NCBI GenBank assembly: GCA_014695345.1
Contig: JACJOC010000084.1
Coordinates: forward strand, 1 to 64,000
From: Cyanobacteria bacterium FACHB-471
Lineage (GTDB): Bacteria; Cyanobacteriota; Cyanobacteriia; Elainellales; Elainellaceae
Direction of reading: 5' to 3'
Length of the DNA stretch: 64,000 bases
A model generated the notes under the pieces. That model had not been told where the DNA came from and did no database searches. It saw nothing but the letters and a program-made list of their open reading frames with translations. The position numbers and the translations under genes were made by a program. Shown in pieces: positions 14,616-24,206 of the stretch. Each line of letters opens with the position of its first letter. Position 1 is the stretch's first letter.

Positions 14616-15455
14616 TTAGTGTCCATGTGCCTTATCCGGTTCTCGAATACCAGAAACCAGGCTTTCTCGCACTTCAATAAACTCTTTAGACGAGCGCAAA
14701 CTTGCAGTGGATTCTTTACCTAGTCGATTGGCAAACGGATTGGTAATATCTTTCACAATTCGACCCGGACGAGCGTGCATCACTAAGAGGCGAGTTGAAA
14801 GTAACATTGCTTCTTCAACATCATGAGTGATGAAAAAGATGGTCTTGCCGGTACGATGCCAGATATCTCTTAAGTGAGTCTGCATTGATTCTCGGGTTAG
14901 AGCATCAAGCGCACCAAACGGCTCATCCATCAATATCAAGGATGGGTTAGCTGCTAATGTACGGGCGATCGCTGCACGCTGCTGCATTCCTCCCGAGAGT
15001 TGATAGGGTAACAGCCGCGCAGCATGGTCTAATCCCACCATCTCCAGATAATAGGAAACTCGCTGCCTGCGCTCTTGCTTTGAGATCTGCCGCATTTTGG
15101 GACCAAACTCGACATTCCTGGCGATTGTCAGCCAGGGAAATAAGTTAGGACGTTGAAAGACAACCCCTACATTTGCATCCGGTTTGGTATGAGCTTTGCC
15201 AGATACAGTGACTGTTCCTTGCGTGGGTCGCTGATAGCCCGCCAATGCTCTCAAAAGCGTCGTTTTGCCGCAGCCTGATGACCCTAGAACGCACACAAAA
15301 TCTCCAGCTTTGATTTCCAGATTGATTGATTTCAACACTTCAACTTGGGCATTTCCCGCTCCAAAGGTCAGCCCTAACTCAGAGATCTGGGCGATCGCCT
15401 CACCTCTGACTGCTGGGTTAGAAGGAGAAATCACTGTTTGGGAATAAGCATTCAT
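14616..15455 (-). CDS. tauB: ABC transporter ATPase of taurine/sulfonate uptake
   Basis: A 279-residue ABC ATPase. Walker A is GSSGCGKTTLL, the Q-loop is VVFQRPNLFPWLT, the signature is LSGGMQQRAAIARTLA, Walker B is LILMDEPFGALD, and the switch His is in FITHDVEEA. The LSGGMQQR signature with DEPFGALDALTRE is that of the SsuB/TauB/NrtD group. The N-terminus has about 20 extra residues. It sits 20 bases downstream of the binding protein and upstream of tauD, and it drives the permease encoded at 16569. Confidence 0.88.
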   Translation of the reverse strand: MNAYSQTVISPSNPAVRGEAIAQISELGLTFGAGNAQVEVLKSINLEIKAGDFVCVLGSSGCGKTTLLRALAGYQRPTQGTVTVSGKAHTKPDANVGVVFQRPNLFPWLTIARNVEFGPKMRQISKQERRQRVSYYLEMVGLDHAARLLPYQLSGGMQQRAAIARTLAANPSLILMDEPFGALDALTRESMQTHLRDIWHRTGKTIFFITHDVEEAMLLSTRLLVMHARPGRIVKDITNPFANRLGKESTASLRSSKEFIEVRESLVSGIREPDKAHGH

Positions 15456-15475
15456 AGATTTTCTAGCTCAATGAT

Positions 15476-16528
15476 TTAGATGTACAAAATGCGCTTTTGG
15501 TAAGCGTCCTGATCAGGTGCAGACGGAATCGCCTTTTGCTCAACCATGAATGCTGCCGTATCTTCCAACGCCTTTGCAGTTGCTCCTGGTTTATCTGATG
15601 TACCGAAATACTTGGCATCTTTCTGCTCAGAAGAAGTTAACCAGATAGATTGCTGCGCCTGGATTGCGGCTTCTTCGGGGGCAACTCCCAATTCAGATGC
15701 TAGTGCGTTTACAGCCTCATCTGGCTGATCACGATACGTCTGCACTGCCTGGTCAAGCATTGCTACATACTGCTTCAGCACATCAGGATACTGTTGAGCA
15801 AACTCGCTCCGCGCCACTGCTACCGTAAAGGTGGCATAGCCTCGCTCTGCCAAATCCTTTGAAGTCGTCAAGATTGTTCCTCCATCTTGCTGAAGCTTTG
15901 ATAGAGTGGGCTCCCAAACGTAGCCACCATCAATATCCCCGCGTTGCCATGCTGCCAACATATCGGGAGGAACCAAATCTAAAACGGTTAATTCATTTTG
16001 CCCGATGCCTTCCAGCTTCAAATAAGACAGCAGTGAGTAATGACAAGTCGAGCTAGATGGAACAGCAATCTTCTTACCGCGCAGATCAGCCGCAGTCTTA
16101 ATGGTGTCTCTCACAACTAAAGACTCCGCTTCGCCAATCAGGTCATACAGATAAAAGATATCGTAAGGAATGCCGCTAGAAATTCCAACTGCGGCGGCTG
16201 TAGACCCTAATACGCCAAAATCAATCCCTTTTGCAGCCAGCCCTGTATTAACATCTCGACCTGCATCAAACCTGAGATATTCCACTTCCGAGTTGGGAAA
16301 GGCTTCCTTTGCTAAACCTAACCCCTTTGCCAACAGCTCAGACCCTGCATAGACCTGATATCCAACCCGAATCTTTTGGGGGGCGGCTGTCCCTGATGCT
16401 GAAGATGCAGCGGTTGTCGATTCTGGAGTAGATGATGCTTCAGGAGATTGGCTAGTGCAACTAGAGGCAACCCACGGTAAACTCAAACCCACTAACCCAA
16501 ACAACACATGTCTTCGTTTCAATGACAT
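15476..16528 (-). CDS. tauA: Taurine/sulfonate ABC transporter binding lipoprotein
   Basis: A 350-residue substrate-binding protein of the TauA/SsuA/NMT1 type. The signal peptide ends in a lipobox (LPWVASSC), so it is anchored as a lipoprotein, followed by a Ser/Ala/Thr-rich linker (residues 25-50). IRVGYQVYAGSELLAKGLGL and later KIAVPSSSTCHYSLLSYLKL are the two lobes' ligand regions. It delivers taurine or a related sulfonate to the permease. It begins 40 bases after the permease stop and is 20 bases upstream of the ATPase. Confidence 0.88.
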   Translation of the reverse strand: MSLKRRHVLFGLVGLSLPWVASSCTSQSPEASSTPESTTAASSASGTAAPQKIRVGYQVYAGSELLAKGLGLAKEAFPNSEVEYLRFDAGRDVNTGLAAKGIDFGVLGSTAAAVGISSGIPYDIFYLYDLIGEAESLVVRDTIKTAADLRGKKIAVPSSSTCHYSLLSYLKLEGIGQNELTVLDLVPPDMLAAWQRGDIDGGYVWEPTLSKLQQDGGTILTTSKDLAERGYATFTVAVARSEFAQQYPDVLKQYVAMLDQAVQTYRDQPDEAVNALASELGVAPEEAAIQAQQSIWLTSSEQKDAKYFGTSDKPGATAKALEDTAAFMVEQKAIPSAPDQDAYQKRILYI

Positions 16529-16568
16529 AGGAATAACAGTTGAAGAATTGAATACAGCAAATCGCTAC

Positions 16569-17462
16569 TTAGCTATCACGACCAATCCAGGGAAGCTGTG
16601 TTCTTTGTACCCAGCGAATTCCAGCATCAATCAGAATGGCAATAATTCCCATAATGATGATGCCGACGAAAATTACATCACTTCGCAAAAATTTGCTGGC
16701 GTCTAACACCATCCAGCCAATTCCAGACACCGCAGCGACCATTTCTGCTGCTACCAGGGTTGAGTAAGCAACACCGATCGCAGTCCGCAATCCTGTAAAT
16801 ATTTCTGGCAAACACGATGGCAAAATCACGTAAAAAAACAACTGCCACCCTTCTGCACCCAGTGAACGGGCTCCATTAATGCGATCGAGAGAAATTCGTT
16901 GTACTCCCGAAATCACTGCTAGAAATAGTGGTGCAAATGCTGCCAGAAACAGCAGGGCTATCTTTGAAGGGTTTTCAATGCCCAGCCAGATAACTAAAAG
17001 TGTGTAATAGGCAAGGGGGGGTAGCGGTCGGTAAAACTCAATGATTGGGTCAAGCGCAGCTCGGATCGGACTAAAGAAACCGCATAACATACCCAGGGGG
17101 ATTGCAGTTGCGATCGCCAGCACCAAAGCGACTCCCAACCGATACATACTCTGGTAAATGTGAAAAAACAGAGAGCTTCCCTTGTACCCATCCCTTAGGA
17201 TTTCTACAAATGCAGACCAAACTGCTAGCGGAGTGGGTAGAAAAAGAGGATCAACCCACTCTAAAGCAGTGGTCAGGTACCAGACGAATAGAATCACCAA
17301 CACCGAAGTAAGAGAAATAAATCCCTCTGTGGTCGAGAGCTTCCTTAAAAGCGCCCAGTATTGAGAACCAACGCCACGGTTAATACCGGACGGAGCATTC
17401 CTCTGCTGACTCGTTTTGAGCACCATAAAGAGTAAATCAAGCAGTGAAGTGTAGTATGCCAT
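16569..17462 (-). CDS. tauC: Taurine/sulfonate ABC transporter permease
   Basis: A 297-residue inner-membrane permease with about six helices. The cytoplasmic coupling motif is GARSLGAEGWQLFFYVILPS (EAA loop), and VISGVQRIS precedes it. The first helix is LTSVLVILFVWYLTTALEW. An alternative start is the ATG at 17426, which would give 285 residues and leave off a stretch not typical of the family. It is the first gene of tauCABD, which has every component for uptake and desulfonation of taurine-like compounds and gives the cell sulfur. Confidence 0.86.
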   Translation of the reverse strand: MAYYTSLLDLLFMVLKTSQQRNAPSGINRGVGSQYWALLRKLSTTEGFISLTSVLVILFVWYLTTALEWVDPLFLPTPLAVWSAFVEILRDGYKGSSLFFHIYQSMYRLGVALVLAIATAIPLGMLCGFFSPIRAALDPIIEFYRPLPPLAYYTLLVIWLGIENPSKIALLFLAAFAPLFLAVISGVQRISLDRINGARSLGAEGWQLFFYVILPSCLPEIFTGLRTAIGVAYSTLVAAEMVAAVSGIGWMVLDASKFLRSDVIFVGIIIMGIIAILIDAGIRWVQRTQLPWIGRDS

Positions 17463-17732
17463 TAAAATACTACGGTTTGTCGCCCGATTTTAAGTAGTTT
17501 TAAAAGCTTAATGTTTGCTTCAGTATGGAGCCGCCTGAAAACGACCCTTGTGGCATCTGCGGAGCAGCACGCCTATCAAAGCGGCAGAGCCATTTATTCA
17601 GATTAAGCATGGGATGCTCTCGAACTACTTGATTGAGCAACTCAAGCACCCATCCATTCCAAAGTCCTTTGCGTAAGTCTTGATTTGTTCTAGTTCAGTG
17701 GTTTTGTCTTCCGAAAACTCCGAGGAGACACT
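17463..17732. other. Intergenic stretch with unassigned open frames
   Basis: It must hold the tau operon promoter. From about 17665 to 17505 the minus strand is open (GWVLELLNQVVREHPMLNLN, then KWLCRFDRRAAPQMPQGSFS) and could be a gene fragment, but there is no start and I recognise no family. Confidence 0.35.
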
Positions 17733-20360
17733 CTAGCGAATTAGACAACTCTCTTGTGCGAGTGAAGAAGCCTCTGCTACTAACACAACCTCGCCTTGTG
17801 CATCAACCCGCCATCCTTGTGCTTCTGCAATTGAGCTAGGCACATCTGTTGCAGGGCTACGAGAATCATCAGGAGAAGCCGCTAATTGAACAGGTGACTG
17901 CACGTCATCTAATACATTACTGCCGCTCAACGGTTCATAAGGACTGGTTGGCAAGCCACCCCTGCCACTGCTAATAAATCGGCTAGTAGCGCGATCGCCT
18001 TCCCCCCCACAGGCTTGGCTGATTTCTGTTGTTACAGGAGCATCGGGCAGCTCAACAGTTCCCTGGCTAGGATCAACGTCAGGGGTTGTGATAATTACCT
18101 GACCACTTAATGCAGGATTAACCTGCGAAATGGCAGTAATGTCATTGCTGGGTAAACGCTGCGGGTCCAGTTCAGTTGGATCATCGGTTTCCAACAGTGT
18201 TTCAAGTTCTGCTCTACTGCGAGGTGCTAAGCCTAAAATACTTTGAGATGTAATGCTGACTTCACCTCCTGAACCGGCAAAAGCATTCGCAGTAATGTCA
18301 CTATTTTCTGAAGGGACGGCAACAATAAAGTCAGCATTAATCGTGATATTGCCACCACTACTATCATTTAGTGCTCGAGCAGAGATAAGGCTGCGATCGC
18401 GCATCAGCAGGATATCTAAGTCTTGTAAAACAATATTTGCACCGCTTCCTGCTTGAGTTTGTGCTGTTAGCTCTCCCTCATCCAAAAGAACAGATCCAGC
18501 ACTAATTGACAAATTACCTGCCGCTCCCAAGTCGTCCCCTTCCACCGTCACTTCTGCTCCATCTCGAACTATCAACTCCCCGGTTGTAATCCTGACATCC
18601 CCCGCTTCTCCAGACCCCGTAGACTCAGCAGACAAACTACTGCGAGTTTCCCCAGTCGTGCCTTCTACTAGGATGAAATCAGTAGCCTGCACATTCAGAA
18701 AACCACCTTGACCTTGACCTCGAGTACGAACTTGAACAATCGCTCCATCTTGAACGGTCAATTCTCTGGTTGTTACTGTTACTCTTCCGGCGCTGCCAAT
18801 ACCGTTAGGTCCGGCGTTAGAGTTTAGACTACTGCGAGAGCTTCCATTAACTCCAATCAGCCGGATAGAATCAGCAACTACCTCTAGTTCTCCTGCCTGT
18901 CCATCACCACGAGTCGTCGTTGTAATAATCCCTCCGTCTTCAGCAATCAATCTCCTGGTCTGAATTCTTAAATCTCCGGCATCGCCTACGCTTCCATCCT
19001 CAGCACGCGCACTCAGTTCGCTACATCTTCCAGGAATACAGCCTGTGACTTCTACCTCTGTTGCCTGTACGTTTAAACTCCCAGCGTCTCCATCTCCTAA
19101 GGTTTCCGTCAAAATCCTTCCTCCATTACGGATGCTTAACCTCCCAGTTTCAATAGAGATATTGCCTCCATTCCCCAAACCAAAAGTGGTTGCAGATATA
19201 AAACCGTTATCATTTAGTACCCTTACAAAATCAGTAGTTTGTACTGTCACGTTGCCTGAATTGACTTCTGTTCTAGTTTCAGTTAATAGTCGAGACTGAT
19301 CTAGAGTCAGGGATTCAGCTTGAATATCAATATCACCCCCAGTGGTTGAGACTTCGCTTAGACTCGTAATTTCTACTGCGCCTGTGGAATTGAACCTAAA
19401 GTTTCCGAGCTGATTATCGTTTAATCCATTACTAATGCAATAAGTTTGTCCAGTTGAAAGGCAACTTGCTCTAATCACTAAATCGCGAGCATTAATTTCG
19501 ATACTGCCTCCGTCAGCACCGGCAAGAAGCATACGAGATCCGTTAATTATTACGTTTGATCGGGCAATCCCATTCGGAAAGATTAAACGGAGGTGGTTAT
19601 TCACAAACCGTAAGCCTACTATTCCTGGTTCTGCAAGCCCACCTAATTCGATTCGACCGCCCGGAGCAATGAGAACGCTACTAGTTAACCTAACGTCGCC
19701 TCCTACCAGTACTAAAGCTTCACCTGGCTGTACCTGTAGTCCATCAACTGCTTCATTTGTATCAGCAACTCTTCCAGCTTGATGAATGATGCTTTGGGGT
19801 GCCCTGCCAAATTGCAAACCGATCGGAAGGTTCACAACTAGAGTGGGAATAGGTTGGGGATCGGTAGTGCTAAACTCCCAGTCGTCAAACTGTAAGCTAT
19901 CTGCTGTACTTGCCAGAAATGAGCCTCTGGTATCTAGCTTTGCATTTTCTCCAAATAAAATTCCGTTGGGGTTGAGCAAAAATAGATCGGCAGTACCCAA
20001 TGCACTGGGAGAGCCTACCCCTAATGTCCCTAAAATCTCAGAACGGTCATTTCCTGTAACTCGGCTCAGGATGTGGGTAATTGTAGACGGATTTTCGAAG
20101 TAGACACTGCCGTTCTCAGGAATATTGAATTCTAAGAAGCTATGGAAAAGAATGCTTCCTCGCTGAGTACCGCCTCGAATTTGATTTATTAAAGGGGCGA
20201 GCGATTCAACTTGTGTCTCCAAATTGCGATCTGGAGCAGTATCAGGCGTGAGATTAGATTGAGCAAAGGCACAATGTTTAGATGAGGTAAGCACCCAAAC
20301 CAGGGTTATAGAACTTACTAACCCAAGCCTCCAAGTCTGCAACCACTTACGCTGAAACAT
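17733..20360 (-). CDS. Filamentous-hemagglutinin-like TPS exoprotein
   Basis: An 875-residue secreted protein. The signal peptide (about residues 1-33) is followed by the two-partner secretion domain (about 45-290): NQIRGGTQRGSILFHSFLEF, ENPSTITHILSRVTG, LFLLNPNGILFGENA. NPNGI is the TPS signature. The rest is a beta-helix of repeats rich in Gly, Thr and Val with variations on VQATDFILVEGTTG and ITTGELIVRDGAEV. It would need an outer-membrane TpsB partner, which is not in this window. Many cyanobacteria hold families of such proteins with unknown roles. It is a lone gene with no visible operon partner. Confidence 0.88.
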   Translation of the reverse strand: MFQRKWLQTWRLGLVSSITLVWVLTSSKHCAFAQSNLTPDTAPDRNLETQVESLAPLINQIRGGTQRGSILFHSFLEFNIPENGSVYFENPSTITHILSRVTGNDRSEILGTLGVGSPSALGTADLFLLNPNGILFGENAKLDTRGSFLASTADSLQFDDWEFSTTDPQPIPTLVVNLPIGLQFGRAPQSIIHQAGRVADTNEAVDGLQVQPGEALVLVGGDVRLTSSVLIAPGGRIELGGLAEPGIVGLRFVNNHLRLIFPNGIARSNVIINGSRMLLAGADGGSIEINARDLVIRASCLSTGQTYCISNGLNDNQLGNFRFNSTGAVEITSLSEVSTTGGDIDIQAESLTLDQSRLLTETRTEVNSGNVTVQTTDFVRVLNDNGFISATTFGLGNGGNISIETGRLSIRNGGRILTETLGDGDAGSLNVQATEVEVTGCIPGRCSELSARAEDGSVGDAGDLRIQTRRLIAEDGGIITTTTRGDGQAGELEVVADSIRLIGVNGSSRSSLNSNAGPNGIGSAGRVTVTTRELTVQDGAIVQVRTRGQGQGGFLNVQATDFILVEGTTGETRSSLSAESTGSGEAGDVRITTGELIVRDGAEVTVEGDDLGAAGNLSISAGSVLLDEGELTAQTQAGSGANIVLQDLDILLMRDRSLISARALNDSSGGNITINADFIVAVPSENSDITANAFAGSGGEVSITSQSILGLAPRSRAELETLLETDDPTELDPQRLPSNDITAISQVNPALSGQVIITTPDVDPSQGTVELPDAPVTTEISQACGGEGDRATSRFISSGRGGLPTSPYEPLSGSNVLDDVQSPVQLAASPDDSRSPATDVPSSIAEAQGWRVDAQGEVVLVAEASSLAQESCLIR

Positions 20361-20943
20361 AAAACCACGTCATCTTTTGCAATCTCTAAGATGCGATCGC
20401 CCCAGTGCCTCACGCCCAAACTTCAAACTACTTATGAGAATTTAAATAACACAAGTGGAATAAGGGCTGTGAGTTTACTTTAGAAAAATTATTTTTGCTG
20501 ATTTAGGTTGGACGCTTAAAAACTGAGTTTTAAAATCTATTTCAACCAATCTTTATAGAATCTTTAAACTGTCCCTTATTACCGGATTAATAAACCGAAG
20601 TAGTTTTCAAATACGGCACTGCTCAATTCAGGTATGAATTGTATGCTGCGCGGAGTGCGTTACTCTCACTACAATTCATCCTTCAAATCAGCAAGACTAC
20701 TTGTTGCCTTTATGAACAACATTTTGCTGATGAAGTTTCAGTAAACGCATTGTTAATCTCCGGAGGAGCATGTCAGTATTTACACAGATATTGGAATGTG
20801 TTGGTGCTGTAAGCAAGATAGTTAGAAAAAAGCGTCGTTAAAGATTCTCAACCATTGCATCAATCCCTAATTTCAGCATTGATTGCATCAGCAGAGAAAT
20901 GAAACATTGTGAATTTACTAACTTTTAAGGAGGCAAAGGCTCT
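20361..20943. other. Long intergenic stretch, nothing coding
   Basis: About 580 AT-rich bases between divergent genes for two secreted proteins. I see no coding remnant or strong inverted repeat, only an AAGGAGG ribosome site for the next gene near 20928. Both promoters must be in it. Confidence 0.45.
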
Positions 20944-21405
20944 ATGAATTTCAAGTCTACTTTGATCTGTCTTGGGTTGATTGCTGGCAGTACTGTCGCT
21001 TTACCCACTGAAGCTCAAGCAATAGTCCTTTCTATTAACAGCAATGCTGCTACAAAGTCAGTAACCTTTGGTGAACCTATTAACATTGAGTCTATTCAAA
21101 TATTTACGCCTGGAAGCGGTGTTACGGCTTTTGCTTGTCTCTCTGGCTCACGATGCCGCGCTGGGACAACTGAAAGAATTAATAGCCGCCCTCTTATCCT
21201 TGTGCGAGGAGAACGAGGGAACGTATACAGGTTTCCCTTTGGAAGCGTTAGTATTGACAAGTTAATACTAAGATCGAGATCGCGTTCATCTTTTCGAGTC
21301 AAAGTTAAGACAGTACCTGAGCCTTCTACTGTACTAGGTACGCTAGTGGTCGGTACACTTGGTGCAGGTCTATTACGGAATCGAAAACAACGACAAACCC
21401 AGTGA
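20944..21405 (+). CDS. Small PEP-CTERM protein
   Basis: A 153-residue exported protein. It has a signal peptide (STLICLGLIAGSTVALPTEA, cut after QA), a basic body with two Cys (FACLSGSRC) and strands rich in Ile/Val, and a PEP-CTERM signal (VPEPSTVLGTLVVGTLGAGL then RNRK). Its start is well placed, 8 bases after AAGGAGG. The body has no domain I know. It should be sorted by an exosortase elsewhere in the genome and ends in a strong hairpin. Confidence 0.8.
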   Translation: MNFKSTLICLGLIAGSTVALPTEAQAIVLSINSNAATKSVTFGEPINIESIQIFTPGSGVTAFACLSGSRCRAGTTERINSRPLILVRGERGNVYRFPFGSVSIDKLILRSRSRSSFRVKVKTVPEPSTVLGTLVVGTLGAGLLRNRKQRQTQ

Positions 21406-21430
21406 GACCTAGCTTTTGCTAGCCTTCTGT

Positions 21431-21467
21431 ATAAATTGTGGTGCAACGGAGCTGCACCACAATTTAT
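21431..21467 (+). terminator. 15-bp stem-loop after the PEP-CTERM gene
   Basis: ATAAATTGTGGTGCA (21431-21445) pairs perfectly with TGCACCACAATTTAT across a 7-base loop. It lies between convergent genes and probably ends both transcripts, although a T-run is lacking. Confidence 0.65.
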
Positions 21468-21540
21468 GCTGCTAAAGCAGATCTGTTTACGGGTAGAGCA
21501 AGCATTCATTATCTCTACAACAAGGTAAATATTGCTCCTC

Positions 21541-22344
21541 TTACACTGCCTGAGCCTCTACCTCTTGAAAGTTGATGGAGTTCCGCCATGCTTGGGGTGA
21601 GGTATTGTGAAACTGACGAAATTGACGAATGAAGTAGCTGACATCTGCATAGCCAACTATTTCAGCAACCTGACTGACGGAGTGAGCTGTATTCACTAGC
21701 AGTTTACGAGCCTCGGCCATTCGCCGTTCGGTAATCCACTGTTTTACCGTTCGCCCCGTTTGACTTTGCACCAGGTTAGTCAAATAGGCAGGAGAATAAC
21801 CTGCGGTTTGAGCTACATCGGTGAGGCTAATGGACTGGTGATAGTGCGCTTCAATAAAGCGAAATACTTTAGCTAGTTTGGGGTTGTTCGGGAAAATGGA
21901 TTTAGGGTTTGCTGGAGCAGCGTTTGTCGCAGATAGAGATTCGAGCTGAGGGTTGGCGTACCAGTGTTTCAGGGTTTCCTGGCGTTGCAGACGAGTGGCG
22001 ATCGCCAGCAAAAACTGTTCCACGGTACAGGGCTTAGTTAGGTAATCATCTGCTCCCAATTCCATTCCTCGTCGCAGGTTGGTCATGGTCACTTTGGCGG
22101 TCAAAAAGATAAAGGGAATGACTGCTGTAGAGGAGTTTTGGCGCAGGGTAGAGAGGACAGTGTAACCATCCACATCGGGCATCATGATGTCACACACGAT
22201 CAGGTCGGGTAAGTGAGTTTGCGCGAGCTTCATTCCGGCTAACCCACTTTCAGCACCTAATGCGAAGAAACCCTCAAACGACAAACATCTCAAAAAGATA
22301 TCTCGCGTTTGCGTTTCATCTTCAATCACAAGAATCTTTTTCAT
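21541..22344 (-). CDS. Response regulator with AraC-type output domain
   Basis: A 267-residue two-component regulator. The receiver domain is residues 1-120: acidic pair Glu8-Asp9, phospho-acceptor Asp52 in VCDIMMPDVDGY, Thr82 or nearby in FLTAKV, and the Lys in TKP. Residues about 160-255 hold AraC-type helix-turn-helices (SLTDVAQTAGYSPAYLTNLV, then VSQVAEIVGYADVSYFIRQF). It is divergent from the sensor kinase at 22641, 296 bases apart, and the two are probably a pair. The regulated genes are unknown; the nearest candidates are in the same divergent region. Confidence 0.92.
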   Translation of the reverse strand: MKKILVIEDETQTRDIFLRCLSFEGFFALGAESGLAGMKLAQTHLPDLIVCDIMMPDVDGYTVLSTLRQNSSTAVIPFIFLTAKVTMTNLRRGMELGADDYLTKPCTVEQFLLAIATRLQRQETLKHWYANPQLESLSATNAAPANPKSIFPNNPKLAKVFRFIEAHYHQSISLTDVAQTAGYSPAYLTNLVQSQTGRTVKQWITERRMAEARKLLVNTAHSVSQVAEIVGYADVSYFIRQFRQFHNTSPQAWRNSINFQEVEAQAV

Positions 22345-22640
22345 TCTATCCTTATCTCAATGCTCAAAAACAGCACGAGTTAGCCTCATGAAGCCTGCTC
22401 TGAGTGCAGATCTAAGGAGGCTACAGTTACGTTTTTCCTGCATCTATATCTAAATGTTTTTTAGATAGGTTTTATGTGTAATGCACTACAGTATGATTGG
22501 AGCGCAGCGGTTATCCCTTTGGCGAAGTATGAAGAAATTGCCCTGATACAAAGCTGGTATAAGTTTATCTGTTTCAAGTCTGTTCACTATAAATCTGACT
22601 GTTCACAACCTACTCAATTAGCTAACCCTTTAATTAAACT

Positions 22641-23960
22641 ATGCGGCAATATTACTGGCTGTCCTCCTCACCGCTATCTTCTAACCCATCTCTATCTTCT
22701 GATTCACTGTCTTCTGACTTATCTGATGCACCGATTTGCTTAGAAGCATCTACGGATGCCAGTGTAGATCTAGAGAACCTGCGCCGCCAGCATCAGCTCA
22801 TTTTGAATGCCATTGGTGAAGGGGTGTATGGCGTAGATTTGCAGGGCAACGCCACTTTTGTCAATCCGGCGGGCGCTCAAATGATTGACTGGAAGATTCA
22901 CGAGCTAATTGGCAAGTCTATGCATGATGTCTTGCATCACTCCAAACGCGACCATACTCCTTACCCTAAACAGACCTGTCCAATTTATGCAGCCTTTAAA
23001 GATGGCGCTGTGCACCGGGTTACAGATGAAGTATTTTGGCGAAAGGATGGCACCAGTTTTCCAGTGGAATATATCAGCACACCTATGCGTGACGAACAGG
23101 GAAAACTGATTGGGGCCGTCGTCACCTTTCAAGACATCACACAGCGCAAATGGGCAGAGGCAGTTTTACACCGTGCCAACGAAGAATTAGAACTTAAAGT
23201 GAGAGAACGTACGGCTGAACTCTATCAAGCCAATAAGCAGTTAAAGGAGTTAAGTGAGTTGCGATCGCGCGTTGTGTCAATGGTTTGCCATGAGTTTCGC
23301 AATCCGCTCAACAACATTTTGCTGTCGGTTTCTTCTCTAGGAAGGTACGACACTCACTTATCGGCTGAACAAAAGACAAACTATCTGCTGGGTATCGAAG
23401 AAAATGTAGAGCGTATGACCCAGATGATTGACGCAATTTTAGTCATTGGCAAGGTTGAGGCTAAGCGAATCGAAATCCAGCCCAGCCAAGTTGAGCTTGT
23501 GCAGTTTTGTCGCAATCTTGTCTCGGAGATAAATTACGGCAGCAGCGGTCATCAAATCGAGTTCATCTGCCGCAACAAAGCCATCCCTGCAAAACTGGAC
23601 GAGAAACTGCTGCGATCGATTCTAACTAATATCTTGTCCAACTCTGTGCAATACTCACCGCCGCAGAGCAGCATTCGGTTTCGCCTATCGCGACAAAAGC
23701 AGCAGGTGATCTTTCAAGTCAAAGACCGAGGAATCGGCATTCCGCCTGAAGACCAGCCTTACCTGTTTGAGCCGTTTCACCGAGGTAGGAACGTCAGCAA
23801 CATCCCCGGAACCGGGCTGGGGCTGAATATTGTGAAGCGATTTGTGGATTTACAGCAGGGCACGATCGAAGTTGAAAGTCAACTTGGAGTGGGCACGACC
23901 TTTACAGTTATCTTGGACGCGGAGCGGCGATCGCTAGCTGCTCCTGAAGTTGTGGAGTAG
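22641..23960 (+). CDS. PAS-domain sensor histidine kinase
   Basis: A 439-residue soluble histidine kinase. After a Ser/Leu-rich N-terminus (residues 1-35) comes a PAS domain (about 50-175, LILNAIGEGVYGVDLQGNAT and TFQDITQRK), a coiled coil (ANEELELKVRERTAEL), the dimerisation domain with His217 (CHEFRNPLNN) and the ATPase domain with NILSNSVQYSP, DRGIGIPPED and GTGLGLNIV. It has no membrane helix. The start is uncertain because the first 30 residues look unlike a protein and there is no clear ribosome site; a later start is possible. It is divergent from the REC-AraC regulator at 21541, its likely partner. Confidence 0.9.
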   Translation: MRQYYWLSSSPLSSNPSLSSDSLSSDLSDAPICLEASTDASVDLENLRRQHQLILNAIGEGVYGVDLQGNATFVNPAGAQMIDWKIHELIGKSMHDVLHHSKRDHTPYPKQTCPIYAAFKDGAVHRVTDEVFWRKDGTSFPVEYISTPMRDEQGKLIGAVVTFQDITQRKWAEAVLHRANEELELKVRERTAELYQANKQLKELSELRSRVVSMVCHEFRNPLNNILLSVSSLGRYDTHLSAEQKTNYLLGIEENVERMTQMIDAILVIGKVEAKRIEIQPSQVELVQFCRNLVSEINYGSSGHQIEFICRNKAIPAKLDEKLLRSILTNILSNSVQYSPPQSSIRFRLSRQKQQVIFQVKDRGIGIPPEDQPYLFEPFHRGRNVSNIPGTGLGLNIVKRFVDLQQGTIEVESQLGVGTTFTVILDAERRSLAAPEVVE

Positions 23961-24023
23961 GGGCGATCGCCAATGACCTGTGTATTCAGGGTCAAGGCAC
24001 CGAGACTAAAAGGATTGAAGCAT

Positions 24024-24206
24024 TCAGGCTGCAAGCACTTCGTCTGTGCAGGTCAAAACTTCAATTAGTGCATCAAGATTGTCTGCAATCAAAGCCTGGA
24101 TCTCATTATCCTGACTAGGCAAGTTGGCAAACAAACGCTTGATTTCCTCGATCTCTGTCGAAGAGAGAGCATTCAGTTGGGCTTGTAGTTTCAGAGGAAT
24201 CTGCAT
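24024..24206 (-). CDS. Hypothetical protein, 60 residues
   Basis: A short acidic helical protein (LQAQLNALSSTEIEEIKRLF, then IQALIADNLDALIEVLTCTD). It has no signal or membrane segment, and I do not recognise it. The ATG at 24206 is plausible. It is convergent with the kinase gene and stands alone. Its helical composition and regular hydrophobic spacing suggest a real protein, but it could be chance. Confidence 0.45.
   Translation of the reverse strand: MQIPLKLQAQLNALSSTEIEEIKRLFANLPSQDNEIQALIADNLDALIEVLTCTDEVLAA

Noticed and set aside
17505-17665. An open minus-strand frame with GWVLELLNQVVREHPMLNLN
   Set aside because: No start, no family recognised, and it overlaps the region that must hold the tau promoter.
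17733-20360. Open frames on the plus strand opposite the TPS exoprotein
   Set aside because: They lie entirely in the antisense of a well-supported protein and have low-complexity, unnatural composition.
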